From NCBI GenBank assembly GCA_943349825.1, contig CALQZQ010000003.1, forward strand, positions 62,001-126,000: a stretch of DNA of 64,000 nt, read 5' to 3'. Position 1 is the stretch's first letter. Each line of letters opens with the position of its first letter. Under the pieces are notes generated by a model. It did no database searches. It was not told the DNA's origin and was given only the letters and a program-made list of their open reading frames with translations. The stretch is from Candidatus Peribacteria bacterium. GTDB lineage: Bacteria; Patescibacteriota; Gracilibacteria; UBA1369; 2-02-FULL-48-14. A program made the position numbers and the translations under genes. Of this stretch, positions 48,134-57,043 are shown piece by piece.

Positions 48134-49381
48134 ATGTCCGAACGCCTTTCCGTCCCTGCACTCCTCACCCTGACCATGCTTGCAGCCGGATGCTCTGAAA
48201 CGGAACTCCCCGCAGCGCTGCCCCGCAGCTATCCTGGTGATTTCTCTCTGGAAACAGAGCGACAGAAGGCTATGGCGAAAGCCCGCGCCACAGTCAAAGA
48301 AGAATTGGTCACCAAAACTCCTTTCACTTGCATGCCCCCATGGTCTGAAGAATCTTGTGACGAAGAACTGAGCCGAAAAACCGTTAGTCCCGACGAAACC
48401 GTGGGTGTAAAAAAAGAAGAAGGTTGCGGGGCCCTATGGCTCAGCACCTGTACCACAGAAATAGTAGACACTGAAAAGCTGGTTGAAGCGTGTTCAGAAG
48501 ACCAGGCCGCCGTGTTGAAAAGAATTCGAGAAAAAGCGTCTACCGCCTTGAGCAACGACACCGTGCTCGAAACCGTATGGAAGGCCAAAGAAGGCGGCAA
48601 TCCTTACCTCAACGACGTGCCCTGGACCGCCCTGTCTAGCGCGACCAGCCCCAGCGAAGACCGCGCAGACATTTGCCCAAAAGACCCAGCATTTTTGCTC
48701 GAAAACAGCGGCCAAAACAAGATCTACGGTTTCACGGTGGACGCTGAACGCGCAGCTTTCACCCCTCTGATGTTTGAAAGTGCAGAGCAGTCTCCGCTCT
48801 GTGACCGTGCCGCAGTCCTTGCAAAAATAGAGTATTGCCGCATCACGGGAGAATGCGACTACACCACTCAAACGGCCCTCCCGGGAGCCAGCCAAGTGAC
48901 GCCCAACGAACTCAGAGCCCTGGTTGCCGGATTCTGCGTGAACCCTGAAAAAACAGTAAATGGAGAGAAAGAAAGCCTGAGCGCCTACTACGGCTTCACC
49001 GGCCCTTACGAAATCAAGCCAGACGGGCTACACACCAAGGGAACCGCTCCCATCAAAGGCCGCCCCGTAACCGGAGAGTTCATTGTGAAATCGGACAAAT
49101 CCACCTGTGTGGACGCGAACAAGCCCGTTGAAATAGACCTGGGTGGCGGGAAAAAACTGCAAGTAGAATTCTCTGGCTGCCAAACCCCGAACGACGCTAA
49201 AGATGCCACTCTGATCGAAGGCAGCAGCAGCACGACCCTGACCGCTTTTGCAGCAGCTGGAGCCAGCTACGACTGGTCTACCTGCGGAGCAGATACCGAT
49301 GGGAACTGTGACCCTTACTACCGCTACACCCTCGACCAAGACACCTTTGCTTGGACCGGACCGGTAGAAACAGCCCGTTAA
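48134..49381 (+). CDS. Secreted lipoprotein, 415 residues, unknown function
   Basis: The signal peptide MSERLSVPALLTLTMLAAGC carries a lipobox L-A-A-G-C with Cys at residue 20. The mature protein is hydrophilic, with about 15 further Cys residues, often two close together (CMPPWSEESC, GCGALWLSTC, CRITGEC, CGADTDGNC). This suggests several disulphides. It ends FAWTGPVETAR. No family is recognised. It has its own promoter and ends four bases inside the convergent flippase gene. A surface role outside the membrane is likely. Confidence 0.8.
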   Translation: MSERLSVPALLTLTMLAAGCSETELPAALPRSYPGDFSLETERQKAMAKARATVKEELVTKTPFTCMPPWSEESCDEELSRKTVSPDETVGVKKEEGCGALWLSTCTTEIVDTEKLVEACSEDQAAVLKRIREKASTALSNDTVLETVWKAKEGGNPYLNDVPWTALSSATSPSEDRADICPKDPAFLLENSGQNKIYGFTVDAERAAFTPLMFESAEQSPLCDRAAVLAKIEYCRITGECDYTTQTALPGASQVTPNELRALVAGFCVNPEKTVNGEKESLSAYYGFTGPYEIKPDGLHTKGTAPIKGRPVTGEFIVKSDKSTCVDANKPVEIDLGGGKKLQVEFSGCQTPNDAKDATLIEGSSSTTLTAFAAAGASYDWSTCGADTDGNCDPYYRYTLDQDTFAWTGPVETAR

Positions 49382-50868
49382 ACGCCCACGCGTTTTCGCA
49401 CCTCTTCCGGGAAAGCCTTGAGCACCCAGAGCAGGCCCACGTAAACAAAGCAGCCCACTCCCGCAAGCAAAATCACATTCAAATTCTGGAGCCCCAGCCA
49501 TTCATAGCTGGGCTCTTTGAGTAGCCAAACCACGCCTGCCATCACCGCAGCAGAAAAGCCAATCTTGGCAAAACTCTTCCAGTCGATTCTGTATTTTAAG
49601 TAGCGTCGCACCAAGGTTCCGGCTACCAGCAAAATAAACACCTCCGTGGCCACGGTAGACCAAGACGCCCCGCGAAAGCCCCAGTGCGGAATCACGAATA
49701 AGTTCAGTACGATATTGAACACGGCTGCACCCCCGTTGATCCACAGCAACTTGGACTGCTTCCCCAGTGCCACCAGCGAGTAATTGTACAAACTGGTGTT
49801 GAAGGAAATCGCCATGGCTATGCAGAGAATCTGCAGCGCCACGTCCGATCCGTAAATTCCCTGGTCGACTTGGCTCAAAAACTCGGGCTGCGTGATGAGG
49901 AAGATGATGGGGTAAGCCAGCAGGTAAATGCCAATGGTGATGGGCAGCGAAGCCATCAACAAGAAGTTCATGCAGAGGGTTAAAATCCGCTCCACTTTTT
50001 TGGGATCGTCCTTCAGAGCCTTGGAAAGCACCGGCAGCACGCTGTTCATAAAGTAGACCGGAATCACCTGCAGAATTTCGAGCATCCGCACCGCCGGGCC
50101 GTAGTAGCCCAGTTCGTGAGGCCCTTTCATGAACATGATCATCACGCTGTCGATGCGGAAATAAATCATGTTGAAAACCAGCGCAATCCCATACGGAAAC
50201 GCCCCCGTAAAAATCTCTTTCCAATACGTTTTTTCATAAAGCGGTTTCAGTTTTGCATACTTCGCGGCATAGAAATACGTGAACGCCAACGCGAAGCCGT
50301 TGCCCACCACGCCCGCGATCATCAGCTGATCAAAAGCCTCCTGCGTCGGAGTGCCGATGTAAAAATAATAGATCGCCGCGAGCATCCACAAAAACGACAG
50401 CACCTTCCCTCCCACGAGGCCAATCGTGGCGTATTCCATCTTGAGTTCCACCTGCAGCACGCTGGAAACGGTACCCTGCAAAATCGCCAAAAATACCGAA
50501 ATCGCCGCGATGGAAATTCCTATCGGAATGAAGGTGCCTTGGTACTGCGGCAAGACAAAAGCCAGCACCACGGCGAGCGCCATCGTCACCGCCGCGGTCA
50601 CAATGCGCATTCCAAAAATATTCCCCGCAATAAAACTCTTTTCACGCTCGCCCTTACTCATTTCCCGCACGCCAATGGTGAACAGCCCAAAATCCGCCGC
50701 GATCCCAAAAAACGCCAAAAATTCATAAACCGCCGTGTACTGCCCATAGCCCTCCACACTCAAAAAATCGCTGACCGCCTTCAAAATCCCAATGCTCACC
50801 ACCGCCATAATGGCGCGGCCGATCACTTGAATCACGGTATTTCCGAGGATTTTCTTTGCGGTAGACAT
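49378..50868 (-). CDS. Polysaccharide flippase (Wzx/MATE-like)
   Basis: 496 residues with about 12-14 hydrophobic segments spread evenly over the chain. The start ILGNTVIQVIGRAIMAVVSIG followed by DFLSVEGYGQYTAVYEFLAFF is typical of Wzx/RfbX-type flippases. IYFRIDSVMIMFMKG near residue 240 is another conserved stretch. These proteins move lipid-linked glycans across the membrane, which fits the O-antigen ligase at 23768-25009. MurJ is a relative and cannot be fully excluded, but the sequence looks closer to the polysaccharide group. TAGAAT is eight bases before the ATG. Confidence 0.88.
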   Translation of the reverse strand: MSTAKKILGNTVIQVIGRAIMAVVSIGILKAVSDFLSVEGYGQYTAVYEFLAFFGIAADFGLFTIGVREMSKGEREKSFIAGNIFGMRIVTAAVTMALAVVLAFVLPQYQGTFIPIGISIAAISVFLAILQGTVSSVLQVELKMEYATIGLVGGKVLSFLWMLAAIYYFYIGTPTQEAFDQLMIAGVVGNGFALAFTYFYAAKYAKLKPLYEKTYWKEIFTGAFPYGIALVFNMIYFRIDSVMIMFMKGPHELGYYGPAVRMLEILQVIPVYFMNSVLPVLSKALKDDPKKVERILTLCMNFLLMASLPITIGIYLLAYPIIFLITQPEFLSQVDQGIYGSDVALQILCIAMAISFNTSLYNYSLVALGKQSKLLWINGGAAVFNIVLNLFVIPHWGFRGASWSTVATEVFILLVAGTLVRRYLKYRIDWKSFAKIGFSAAVMAGVVWLLKEPSYEWLGLQNLNVILLAGVGCFVYVGLLWVLKAFPEEVRKRVGV

Positions 50869-50876
50869 CGAGGGCC

Positions 50877-50882
50877 ATTCTA
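50877..50882 (-). promoter_or_regulatory. -10 box of the flippase gene
   Basis: Minus strand TAGAAT, eight bases before the ATG; the -35 (TTGTTT at 17 bases) is weak. Confidence 0.4.
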
Positions 50883-50943
50883 AAACTTCCCATGAGTTTA
50901 AACAAACACACTTGGGCCCCAGTTCGTTTCTCGCTCAAAAATT

Positions 50944-50952
50944 TGCTAAGAT
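50944..50952 (+). promoter_or_regulatory. Extended -10 of the 51-kb membrane protein gene
   Basis: TGC-TAAGAT, 28 bases before the ATG at 50981; no clear -35. Confidence 0.4.
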
Positions 50953-50980
50953 CGTCACAGGTTTTCACTACAACCCTCGC

Positions 50981-51787
50981 ATGAAAGAACCGTCCAAAGT
51001 AAAAGTCTTGAGCGCTGTCCTCACGCCACCGGCGGTCTTCTTAGGAAGTTTTGCCAGTCTCGTCTGGTTTTTTAGCCAACAAAGCGGGACGATTTTGTGG
51101 GAAAACTTAGTAGCCTCCGCGCTGCTTGCAGGAATGCTGGGCTTCTTCGCTATTCTTTGCGTGTTCAGCCGATGGGTACTGCCTTTCGGCTTGATCGGAG
51201 CCCTAGGATTTGTTCTCATCGGCACCCTCGCAGGAGGGGACTACCGCTTCGGCACTTGTTTCGTGTCATTCTATTGTTTGAATCAACACGCGCCGGACTG
51301 GCTGGTTCTGCTGATAAAAAGCACCTACGAAAGCATTTTCCTAATCGACCTCATTGCTGGAGCCACGCTCGGAGTGCGCCTTTTGGTCAATCTCAACGCA
51401 AAGTATCCACAAACACGCTATTTCATGGGCACTTTTCTTCTCGCCTTGTTCACCCTCCTCTTGAGCCTAGTCCAAGGTATTCCGGATGTGCCACAGTACA
51501 ACTCTTTTCAGCTCGCCCTGCTGAGTTTGATGGGGCTCCTAGCTCTCGTCTCTTTTTGTTTCGGACTATTCTACAAAAAAATCGGGATGGCCGTGGACAA
51601 ATGGAAGAGAATTTACGGCGCTGGCGTAATATCCCTCATTTTTCTGCTTCCCCTCCTAGCTCCTTTAAAAGTCAGTTCGCCAGAAGATCAAAAGGCGGCT
51701 TTTTTTGGGATGATATTCTTTGGAGCCACCGCGTGTTTTAGCTTCATCTACCTGGGCTTTTTCGCCAAAAAAGTTGCCGTGAAATGA
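50981..51787 (+). CDS. Integral membrane protein, unknown, 268 residues
   Basis: The ATG at 50981 is used because the upstream frame contains the -10. Seven or so hydrophobic segments run through the protein (about 12-35, 45-62, 68-88, 115-135, 150-172, 185-205, 222-240). A loop with two Cys residues (GTCFVSFYCLNQHAPDW) lies near residue 90. Nothing identifies a transporter or enzyme family. It precedes prfB but has a separate promoter signal. Confidence 0.65.
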   Translation: MKEPSKVKVLSAVLTPPAVFLGSFASLVWFFSQQSGTILWENLVASALLAGMLGFFAILCVFSRWVLPFGLIGALGFVLIGTLAGGDYRFGTCFVSFYCLNQHAPDWLVLLIKSTYESIFLIDLIAGATLGVRLLVNLNAKYPQTRYFMGTFLLALFTLLLSLVQGIPDVPQYNSFQLALLSLMGLLALVSFCFGLFYKKIGMAVDKWKRIYGAGVISLIFLLPLLAPLKVSSPEDQKAAFFGMIFFGATACFSFIYLGFFAKKVAVK

Positions 51788-51810
51788 AATTCGACTCACC
51801 CCCTTCGCTT

Positions 51811-51819
51811 TGTTAAACT
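51811..51819 (+). promoter_or_regulatory. Extended -10 of prfB
   Basis: TGT-TAAACT, 30 bases before the prfB ATG. Confidence 0.45.
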
Positions 51820-51849
51820 GCGGTCAGCTTTACGGAACCTCTAATTACG

Positions 51850-52935
51850 ATGCAAGAACTCAAAGACCGCCTCGCCCTGCTCCAAGACGAAGTCCAAAAA
51901 TCCATGGACCACCTGGATCTTCCTCAGAAAAAATCCAAGCTGGCCGCCCTGGACGTGGAAATGGGCGCGCCTGATTTTTGGAACGACCAAGCCGCCGCTC
52001 AAAAAGTCTCTAAAGAAGCGGGGCTCCTGCGCAACACCATCGAGGCCTGGGAAAAACTCGCTCACGACGTGAAGGATCTTTTGGACCTCACCGAAATGGT
52101 GGCCGCCGACGACAAAGAAACCGTGACCCAGCTCGCCGCAGACATCACCGAAGCTGAGAAAAACCACCACCACCTCAACATCGAGCTCTATCTCTCCGGC
52201 CCCTACGACGCGAGCGACGCCATCCTCTCTTTCCACGCGGGCACCGGCGGCGTAGACGCGCAAGATTGGGCGGAAATGCTCATGCGCATGTACCTGCGCT
52301 ACTGCGAAAATCAAGGTTGGAAAGTCACGCAGCTGGATCTCTCCACCGCGGAACAGGCCGGCATCAAAAGCGCTTCCTTCAAAGTGGAAGGCAATTACGT
52401 TTATGGTTATTTGAAACACGAACACGGCGTACACCGCCTCGTGCGAATCTCTCCGTTCAACTCCAAAGGCACGCGTGAAACGTCCTTTGCCATGGTGGAC
52501 GTGGCGCCGCAAATCGACGAAGCCGAAGTGGAAATCCGCGACGACGACCTGGACTGGGAATTCATCCGCGCCAGCGGAGCCGGCGGTCAAAACGTGAACA
52601 AAGTGTCTTCCGCGGTGCGCCTCAAGCACGTCCCCACCGGCCTCGTGGTCACCTGCCAAACCGAGCGTAGCCAAATCCAAAATCGCCAAAACGCGCTGGG
52701 CATGCTCAAGGCCAAACTCGTTGCCATGAAGGAGCAGCACCACCTAGACACACTCCACGACCTCACCGGCGAACACGTGCAACACTCCTGGGGCAACCAA
52801 ATTCGCTCCTATGTTTTGCAGCCCTACCAAATGGTGAAAGACCACCGCACCGACTACGAAACCAGCCAAGTGGACAAAGTCCTGGGCGGCGAACTTGACG
52901 AATTCGTGGAAGCCAGTCTAAGATCTAAGGCTTAA
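51850..52935 (+). CDS. prfB: Peptide chain release factor 2
   Basis: 361 residues. RF2 ends translation at UAA and UGA. The codon-recognition region reads VRISPFNSKGTRETSFAMV, with the RF2 tripeptide SPF rather than the RF1 PxT. The peptidyl hydrolase loop is GAGGQNVNKVSSAVRL. Most RF2 genes need a +1 frameshift at an early UGA. Here the first codons read straight through with no in-frame stop, so this control is absent. The presence of RF2 agrees with UGA being a stop codon. The next gene starts eight bases after the stop. Confidence 0.97.
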   Translation: MQELKDRLALLQDEVQKSMDHLDLPQKKSKLAALDVEMGAPDFWNDQAAAQKVSKEAGLLRNTIEAWEKLAHDVKDLLDLTEMVAADDKETVTQLAADITEAEKNHHHLNIELYLSGPYDASDAILSFHAGTGGVDAQDWAEMLMRMYLRYCENQGWKVTQLDLSTAEQAGIKSASFKVEGNYVYGYLKHEHGVHRLVRISPFNSKGTRETSFAMVDVAPQIDEAEVEIRDDDLDWEFIRASGAGGQNVNKVSSAVRLKHVPTGLVVTCQTERSQIQNRQNALGMLKAKLVAMKEQHHLDTLHDLTGEHVQHSWGNQIRSYVLQPYQMVKDHRTDYETSQVDKVLGGELDEFVEASLRSKA

Positions 52936-52943
52936 ACAAGTTT

Positions 52944-53195
52944 ATGGACGTCAATCAGCCTGAAGCCGGCCGCCATGAGCAGCCCAACCGACCGCCGCTC
53001 ACGCTCGAGGGTTTATTGGAAGATCCCATCGGAACCGTCCTTGTCGGCACTTTTAGAGGAGTGGAACGCGTGGTTAGAAAAGGGTTGAAGCATCCATTAA
53101 CAGTAGTCCCCGCCGCAGTCTTGGGTGGAGTCGGCTTGGTGACCGCACTAGCACTCCTGCGAATTCTCCCCGACGAAGAAGAGCAAGCCGCTTGA
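52944..53195 (+). CDS. Small protein with one membrane segment, 83 residues
   Basis: Pro/Gln/Glu-rich N-terminus, an amphipathic part PIGTVLVGTFRGVERVVRKGL, then one hydrophobic segment LTVVPAAVLGGVGLVTALALL near residues 51-71 and an acidic end DEEEQAA. It follows prfB by eight bases and is probably co-transcribed. No family is recognised. Confidence 0.6.
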   Translation: MDVNQPEAGRHEQPNRPPLTLEGLLEDPIGTVLVGTFRGVERVVRKGLKHPLTVVPAAVLGGVGLVTALALLRILPDEEEQAA

Positions 53196-53208
53196 CGAAA
53201 AGCTTCCC

Positions 53209-53229
53209 ATCCCCCAAAATTCAGGGGAT
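53209..53229 (+). other. Intergenic hairpin between two small genes
   Basis: ATCCCC-9 bases-GGGGAT. Only a weak T-stretch follows (TTTCCTT), so it is a poor terminator; it could be an mRNA end or a partial block between the genes at 52944 and 53248. Confidence 0.4.
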
Positions 53230-53247
53230 TTCCTTAACAAAATTTTT

Positions 53248-53457
53248 ATGAGTGGAGAAAGAGAGCCCTTGAGCGATAACGTCGTCACTAGCAGTTTAAG
53301 GTTACCCGAACGAGAAAGTTCTTTTGCAGTAGAGTTAGTTGTGGACAGAATTCATGCCACCACCGCTACAGTCCATCCCGTCTCTGTAGCCACCCCGACC
53401 CCGGTCATGACAGTTCTGGGCGAAGACACTCCAGAACGCTTTGAACCCGCCTACTAA
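53248..53457 (+). CDS. Small protein of unknown function, 69 residues
   Basis: Starts MSGEREPLSDNVVTSSLRL and is rich in Val, Thr and Pro, with no membrane segment. It ends two bases before the peptide deformylase start, consistent with one transcript. Similar small polar proteins of 60-70 residues occur at 15188 and 15641, but they share no clear sequence. The coding call rests on spacing and a clean frame. Confidence 0.5.
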   Translation: MSGEREPLSDNVVTSSLRLPERESSFAVELVVDRIHATTATVHPVSVATPTPVMTVLGEDTPERFEPAY

Positions 53458-53459
53458 CC

Positions 53460-53963
53460 ATGCCCTTCGAAGTCGAAAAAGGTACGGAGAACCAAATCCT
53501 ACGCACGGTTTCTAAACCGGTGCGGGAGATCACACCGGAACTCAAAAGGTTCGCAGTGGACATGGTCAAAACCATGGAAGAAGAACAGGGCGTGGGCATT
53601 GCCGCGCCGCAAGTGGGCCGCAACATTCGCATGGTGATTGTGAAGCTGAATCCCGGCGATAAAAACGAGATCGTTTTCCCCATGGTGAACCCTGAAATTG
53701 TGGATCACGCAGAAGAACAAGAAGACGGCGAAGAAGGCTGCCTCAGCCTCCCCGGAGTCTGGGGCAAAGTGACGCGCTACTCCCACCTCACGGTGCGCTA
53801 CAAAAACTTGAAAAACGACCAACAAACTCTAGAGCTCCACCACTTCAACGCCCGCATCATCCAGCACGAAATCGACCACCTAGACGGCGTCCTTTTCATC
53901 GACAAAGCCTTCGACATCGAAGAAAAAAAGCGGGCTAAACGCGGGAAAGGGGCAGAGATCTAG
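53460..53963 (+). CDS. def: Peptide deformylase
   Basis: 167 residues. It removes the formyl group from new proteins. The three motifs are present: GVGIAAPQVG near residue 45, EGCLSLPG near 97, and QHEIDHLDG near 139, giving the Cys-His-His metal site. The tail KKRAKRGKGAEI is basic. No methionyl-tRNA formyltransferase gene is in the window. The stop overlaps the end of the convergent gene by four bases. Confidence 0.96.
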   Translation: MPFEVEKGTENQILRTVSKPVREITPELKRFAVDMVKTMEEEQGVGIAAPQVGRNIRMVIVKLNPGDKNEIVFPMVNPEIVDHAEEQEDGEEGCLSLPGVWGKVTRYSHLTVRYKNLKNDQQTLELHHFNARIIQHEIDHLDGVLFIDKAFDIEEKKRAKRGKGAEI

Positions 53964-54274
53964 ACGGCCAAACGGATCAATTCGTAAACATGACGGCGCA
54001 GAGTGCTCATGTGGCGAGCTAGCTCTCCTTCTTGAGGAGTGATGCCAAGTCCATCCACGGCTCTTTGTATGTCGCCTCGTACGGTTTCCGCAACACTGGA
54101 AGGAAGCGCATCTCCTTCGGCAGTAAGGAGAGTTTGGTAGGTCCGAGTAAGGGCCAAAGAAAGGTTCGCGGCAAAACGGCCATCGATAGAGCGGACGCTC
54201 TCCAAAGCGGTTTGCGCTCGGCTCACATGGTGCAAGGCCTGCGTTCTCTTGGAGGGGAATTCTGAAGCTTGCAT
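53960..54274 (-). CDS. Small helical protein, unknown, 104 residues
   Basis: The ATG at 54274 is 23 bases after an extended -10; an upstream TTG would overlap that promoter. The product is predicted to be almost all helix: SKRTQALHHVSRAQTALESV, FAANLSLALTRTYQTLL, VAETVRGDIQRAVDGL, ELARHMSTLRRHVYELI. This suggests a helical bundle. There is no signal peptide. No family is recognised. Confidence 0.55.
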   Translation of the reverse strand: MQASEFPSKRTQALHHVSRAQTALESVRSIDGRFAANLSLALTRTYQTLLTAEGDALPSSVAETVRGDIQRAVDGLGITPQEGELARHMSTLRRHVYELIRLAV

Positions 54275-54297
54275 CAACAAGTGATAAAGAAGCTCAG

Positions 54298-54306
54298 AGT
54301 TTAGCA
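54298..54306 (-). promoter_or_regulatory. Extended -10 of the small helical protein gene
   Basis: Minus strand TGC-TAAACT, the same core as before prfB. Confidence 0.45.
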
Positions 54307-54347
54307 ATGAAAATCAATTTCGTAAAGAGGGCAAGCGCCGTCCCCCA

Positions 54348-54851
54348 CTAAATCTCACCCACCACGGGCGTGAACTCACAAGAAAGGTAGGGCAGAAGGA
54401 CCCGAGTAGTTTTGGGAAAGATAAAACCGGGGTCCGTCACGCGCGCCCCCATCAAATTTGGCTCGCATACGTAATCGTAGCCACCGGCCTCACCTATGAA
54501 CTGAGGATTATCAGCTAACATCCACCCTAGGCAACGGTGGTTTTTGGCAGTGTCCCTAAAGCCTAAGTATGTATGATTAGCGGGGTTGGCGGAGGTCAAC
54601 TCCGCATGCAAACGCCCCGCGGACTTCTCAGAAAAGGCAAAACTGTGAAAAGGAGAGACTCCATGCCCAGAGGCTTTCAAATTACAGCTCTGAGCAAAAA
54701 GCACCGTCTCAACCGTCAGCATCTGGAGCATCGCCGCCTCCAGCTCTGGCCGCACGGTCAAATCCAAAACACTGGGCTCCACCACTGGAGCTAAGTCCAC
54801 AGGGTCCGCGGCCAAGGCCGTGCTCACCAAAAAAGAGGATAATAAATTCAT
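54348..54851 (-). CDS. Secreted protein, unknown, 167 residues
   Basis: A short signal peptide MNLLSSFLVSTALA-ADP with an A-x-A-like cleavage site opens the protein. The mature part has four Cys residues (SCNL, RCLGW, VCEPN, SCEFT), enough for two disulphides. It lies eight bases downstream of the FemAB-type gene on the same strand, so the two are probably one transcript. No family is recognised. A role outside the membrane near the cell wall would fit, but only by position. Confidence 0.7.
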   Translation of the reverse strand: MNLLSSFLVSTALAADPVDLAPVVEPSVLDLTVRPELEAAMLQMLTVETVLFAQSCNLKASGHGVSPFHSFAFSEKSAGRLHAELTSANPANHTYLGFRDTAKNHRCLGWMLADNPQFIGEAGGYDYVCEPNLMGARVTDPGFIFPKTTRVLLPYLSCEFTPVVGEI

Positions 54852-54859
54852 AAGAAGCC

Positions 54860-55861
54860 TTATTTGTACAACTTTCTCATTAATTTAGCAAGGCTGCGAA
54901 GCCACCACCACGCCCTGCGGTACACAAAGACCCGCGGCTCAGCATAGTCCACGCGCTTTCCTCCAAAGCGAGTTTTGAACTGGGTCACCCCCGAGAGCAC
55001 GTGCTTCGCATCCCCTTCCGGCGCGATCCCAAAAAAATCATAGCTTTTGCAGTCCCGCCGTTTCGCCTCCCGGATGGCGTGCCACTGCAAGGCATAAGGA
55101 GCCATAGCCTCCCGATATTTCCCGGCAGATGCTCCAAAATAATAAACCGCTTGATCCCTAAAAAAAGTCGCGATCAGCCCACCCACCAGCTCGTCGCCGA
55201 TCCAGGCGGTGTAAAGCGCCGCGTCCTTGCCCAACAAGGCCAAAAAATCGCGATAGAAGGCCTCTTGGTGGAGGTAAAACCCATCTCGCCCCGCTGTTTC
55301 CCGGAAAACCTCATAAAACGCGTGTAGGCCCTTTAAATCGGCTTCTTTCACAGTCACACCATGTTTCTCAGCCACCTTGATGTTGTAGCGGCCCTTTTGA
55401 GTCATTTGTGCGAGCAACTCGGCTTCAGAAAGCCCCAAATCCAGCATCAAAGTGTGCCCGGGCACATATGCCTCTGCAGTCCCTCGCCCACCCAGCTCAA
55501 ATTCCCCAGGCAAAAATCCCGGTTCCACGCGCAAAAACACGTCCCCGTGCAGCCGCGCCCAATTGCCACACGCTTCCTGCAAAAGCGCCCAGGCCGCTTT
55601 CTCCTCGCCAGACGGTAGCAGCGGCCCTCGCGGAGCCCAAAGCCAGGTCTTCCCAAGGCCCATCGCCTGCCGAATCGCCAGCATCGATCCCACCAGTTTT
55701 TCATCTTCAAATAGGCCAAACACGCGGAACTCCGGACGTCCTGCCACCTTCGTCTGCAGCACCCCAAAAGCCCAGGTTTGCTCAATGGAACCATTGAAAT
55801 GGCCGGCCACAAAAGCATCCAGGAGCGAAGCATCTTCAGAAGTCAGAGGCTGTACATGCAT
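54860..55861 (-). CDS. FemAB-type aminoacyltransferase
   Basis: 333 residues from the ATG at 55861, six bases after a -10. Two GNAT-like halves are visible: WAFGVLQTKVAGRPEFRVFG with WLWAPRGPLLP in the first, and YYFGASAGKYREAMAPYALQ with YDFFGIAP and GVTQFKTRFGG in the second. FemX/FemAB enzymes transfer an amino acid from aminoacyl-tRNA to the third residue of the peptidoglycan stem, making interpeptide bridges. The first half contains KGRYNIKVAEKHGV, a stretch that in related proteins lies near the substrate. The amino acid is unknown. Confidence 0.88.
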   Translation of the reverse strand: MHVQPLTSEDASLLDAFVAGHFNGSIEQTWAFGVLQTKVAGRPEFRVFGLFEDEKLVGSMLAIRQAMGLGKTWLWAPRGPLLPSGEEKAAWALLQEACGNWARLHGDVFLRVEPGFLPGEFELGGRGTAEAYVPGHTLMLDLGLSEAELLAQMTQKGRYNIKVAEKHGVTVKEADLKGLHAFYEVFRETAGRDGFYLHQEAFYRDFLALLGKDAALYTAWIGDELVGGLIATFFRDQAVYYFGASAGKYREAMAPYALQWHAIREAKRRDCKSYDFFGIAPEGDAKHVLSGVTQFKTRFGGKRVDYAEPRVFVYRRAWWWLRSLAKLMRKLYK

Positions 55862-55867
55862 GCGCCC

Positions 55868-55876
55868 AGCATAGCA
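55868..55876 (-). promoter_or_regulatory. Extended -10 of the FemAB-type gene, leaderless type
   Basis: Minus strand TGC-TATGCT, then six bases to the ATG at 55861; -35 weak. Confidence 0.5.
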
Positions 55877-55880
55877 CGAT

Positions 55881-55909
55881 TTGGCAAAAAGCATAAACTA
55901 TGTTATAAT
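55881..55909 (+). promoter_or_regulatory. Promoter of the surface protein gene
   Basis: TTGGCA (55881-55886), a 17-base spacer ending in TGT, and TATAAT (55904-55909). The -10 sits in a 15-base palindrome ATGTTAT-a-ATAACAT, which could also be a regulator site. Confidence 0.8.
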
Positions 55910-55940
55910 AACATGATTCTTCATTTTTTAACCCCCTAAA

Positions 55941-57029
55941 ATGAAAAAGCAAACAAAAATCCTATTCGCCACCGCCTTTGGGCTCTTGGCTGTACTCGGA
56001 GCCAGCGTCTACGCTTCCGGCGGATCGCTGCAAGGCCGCTTCACCACGGCAGGAAGTGAACTCACCATTGAAGTGGCTTCCACCACTCCAAGGGCGGACA
56101 TCCTCATCTCTCCTTCAGACCACGCCACCGCAGGCCTCAACGCAGCCTCTGCTTACAGCTTCACCACATCAGGAGAAGCTTTGCTCGTGGAAAAACTGGC
56201 AGTGAGTTTAAAAGGTACAACGCCGTATAATCCGATCACTATAGAGTACGAAGACTCCGACGGAGTGACTCGAGCGGACCTAGCATACGTGGTCGAAGGA
56301 ATAGCCTCTTTTACGGGGCTCGATTTTTACATCCCTGAGGCTGACTCCAAAACACTCACTATCTATGCAGACGTACTCAACATTGGTACAGGCGCCACAT
56401 CTGGTGATGTTGTGAAGGCAGTCATAGCCAAAAGCAACTTTAAAGCCGTAGGCCAGGACACAGGCACTACTTTTACGACCTTGACCTTTGCAGCCACCAC
56501 AGAGCCCAACAACATGACCATCTATCAAACCAAACCCACTTTCTCTTTGGACAGCAGCTCTCCATCAGGCACTCGCTCGGTCTCAGCCGTCGACTCGATG
56601 TTTGTCTTTAATATCCACGCGGACGACGGAGGCGAGGTAACGGTGAAAGACTTAAGAATCAACCTGACCTCTTCTGCAGACTTCAACACAGCAGCAGTGG
56701 TCACGGCCACTCTGGAAGATCCAGACACAGGAACGGTGTTCGCCGGACCTCTTCAAGTGAGATTCAGTAACGCTTCTACCGCTTACATCCCTTTCTCTGA
56801 TGATTTCACGGTGAGTGCCAGTGACGATCAACTTTTGGAACTTGTATTAGACTCGGCCACTCTCTTGGATGAAGATTCAGGAGTAGATGATCCAGTGACA
56901 GCAAAGATCAACCTCGGCAGCAGCCCCGTTAGCGGAGGTGGAGTGGTGTGGAACGATGGTTACAACGACGTACGTTGGATGGGCGCTTTGACCAGCTCCA
57001 CTTTGACCGGAAATACCGTAAACTACTAA
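55941..57029 (+). CDS. Secreted surface protein, possibly S-layer-like, 362 residues
   Basis: The signal peptide MKKQTKILFATAFGLLAVLG is followed by ASVYA-SGG, a likely cleavage site. The mature part is rich in Thr, Ser, Asp, Val and Ala and has almost no Cys. It runs as beta strands (LTIEVASTT, VEKLAVSLKG, PITIEYEDSDG, KTLTIYADVLNIG, EVTVKDLRINLTSS). A near-consensus promoter and a strong terminator make a single-gene unit, as expected for an abundant surface protein. No family is recognised, so the S-layer idea is inference from composition and expression signals. Confidence 0.72.
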   Translation: MKKQTKILFATAFGLLAVLGASVYASGGSLQGRFTTAGSELTIEVASTTPRADILISPSDHATAGLNAASAYSFTTSGEALLVEKLAVSLKGTTPYNPITIEYEDSDGVTRADLAYVVEGIASFTGLDFYIPEADSKTLTIYADVLNIGTGATSGDVVKAVIAKSNFKAVGQDTGTTFTTLTFAATTEPNNMTIYQTKPTFSLDSSSPSGTRSVSAVDSMFVFNIHADDGGEVTVKDLRINLTSSADFNTAAVVTATLEDPDTGTVFAGPLQVRFSNASTAYIPFSDDFTVSASDDQLLELVLDSATLLDEDSGVDDPVTAKINLGSSPVSGGGVVWNDGYNDVRWMGALTSSTLTGNTVNY

Positions 57030-57043
57030 TCAGTCTCGCCACA

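Noticed and set aside
52944-53457. The two small genes after prfB as a toxin-antitoxin pair
   Set aside because: No overlap, no known toxin or antitoxin fold, and a hairpin between them; position fits an operon with def better.
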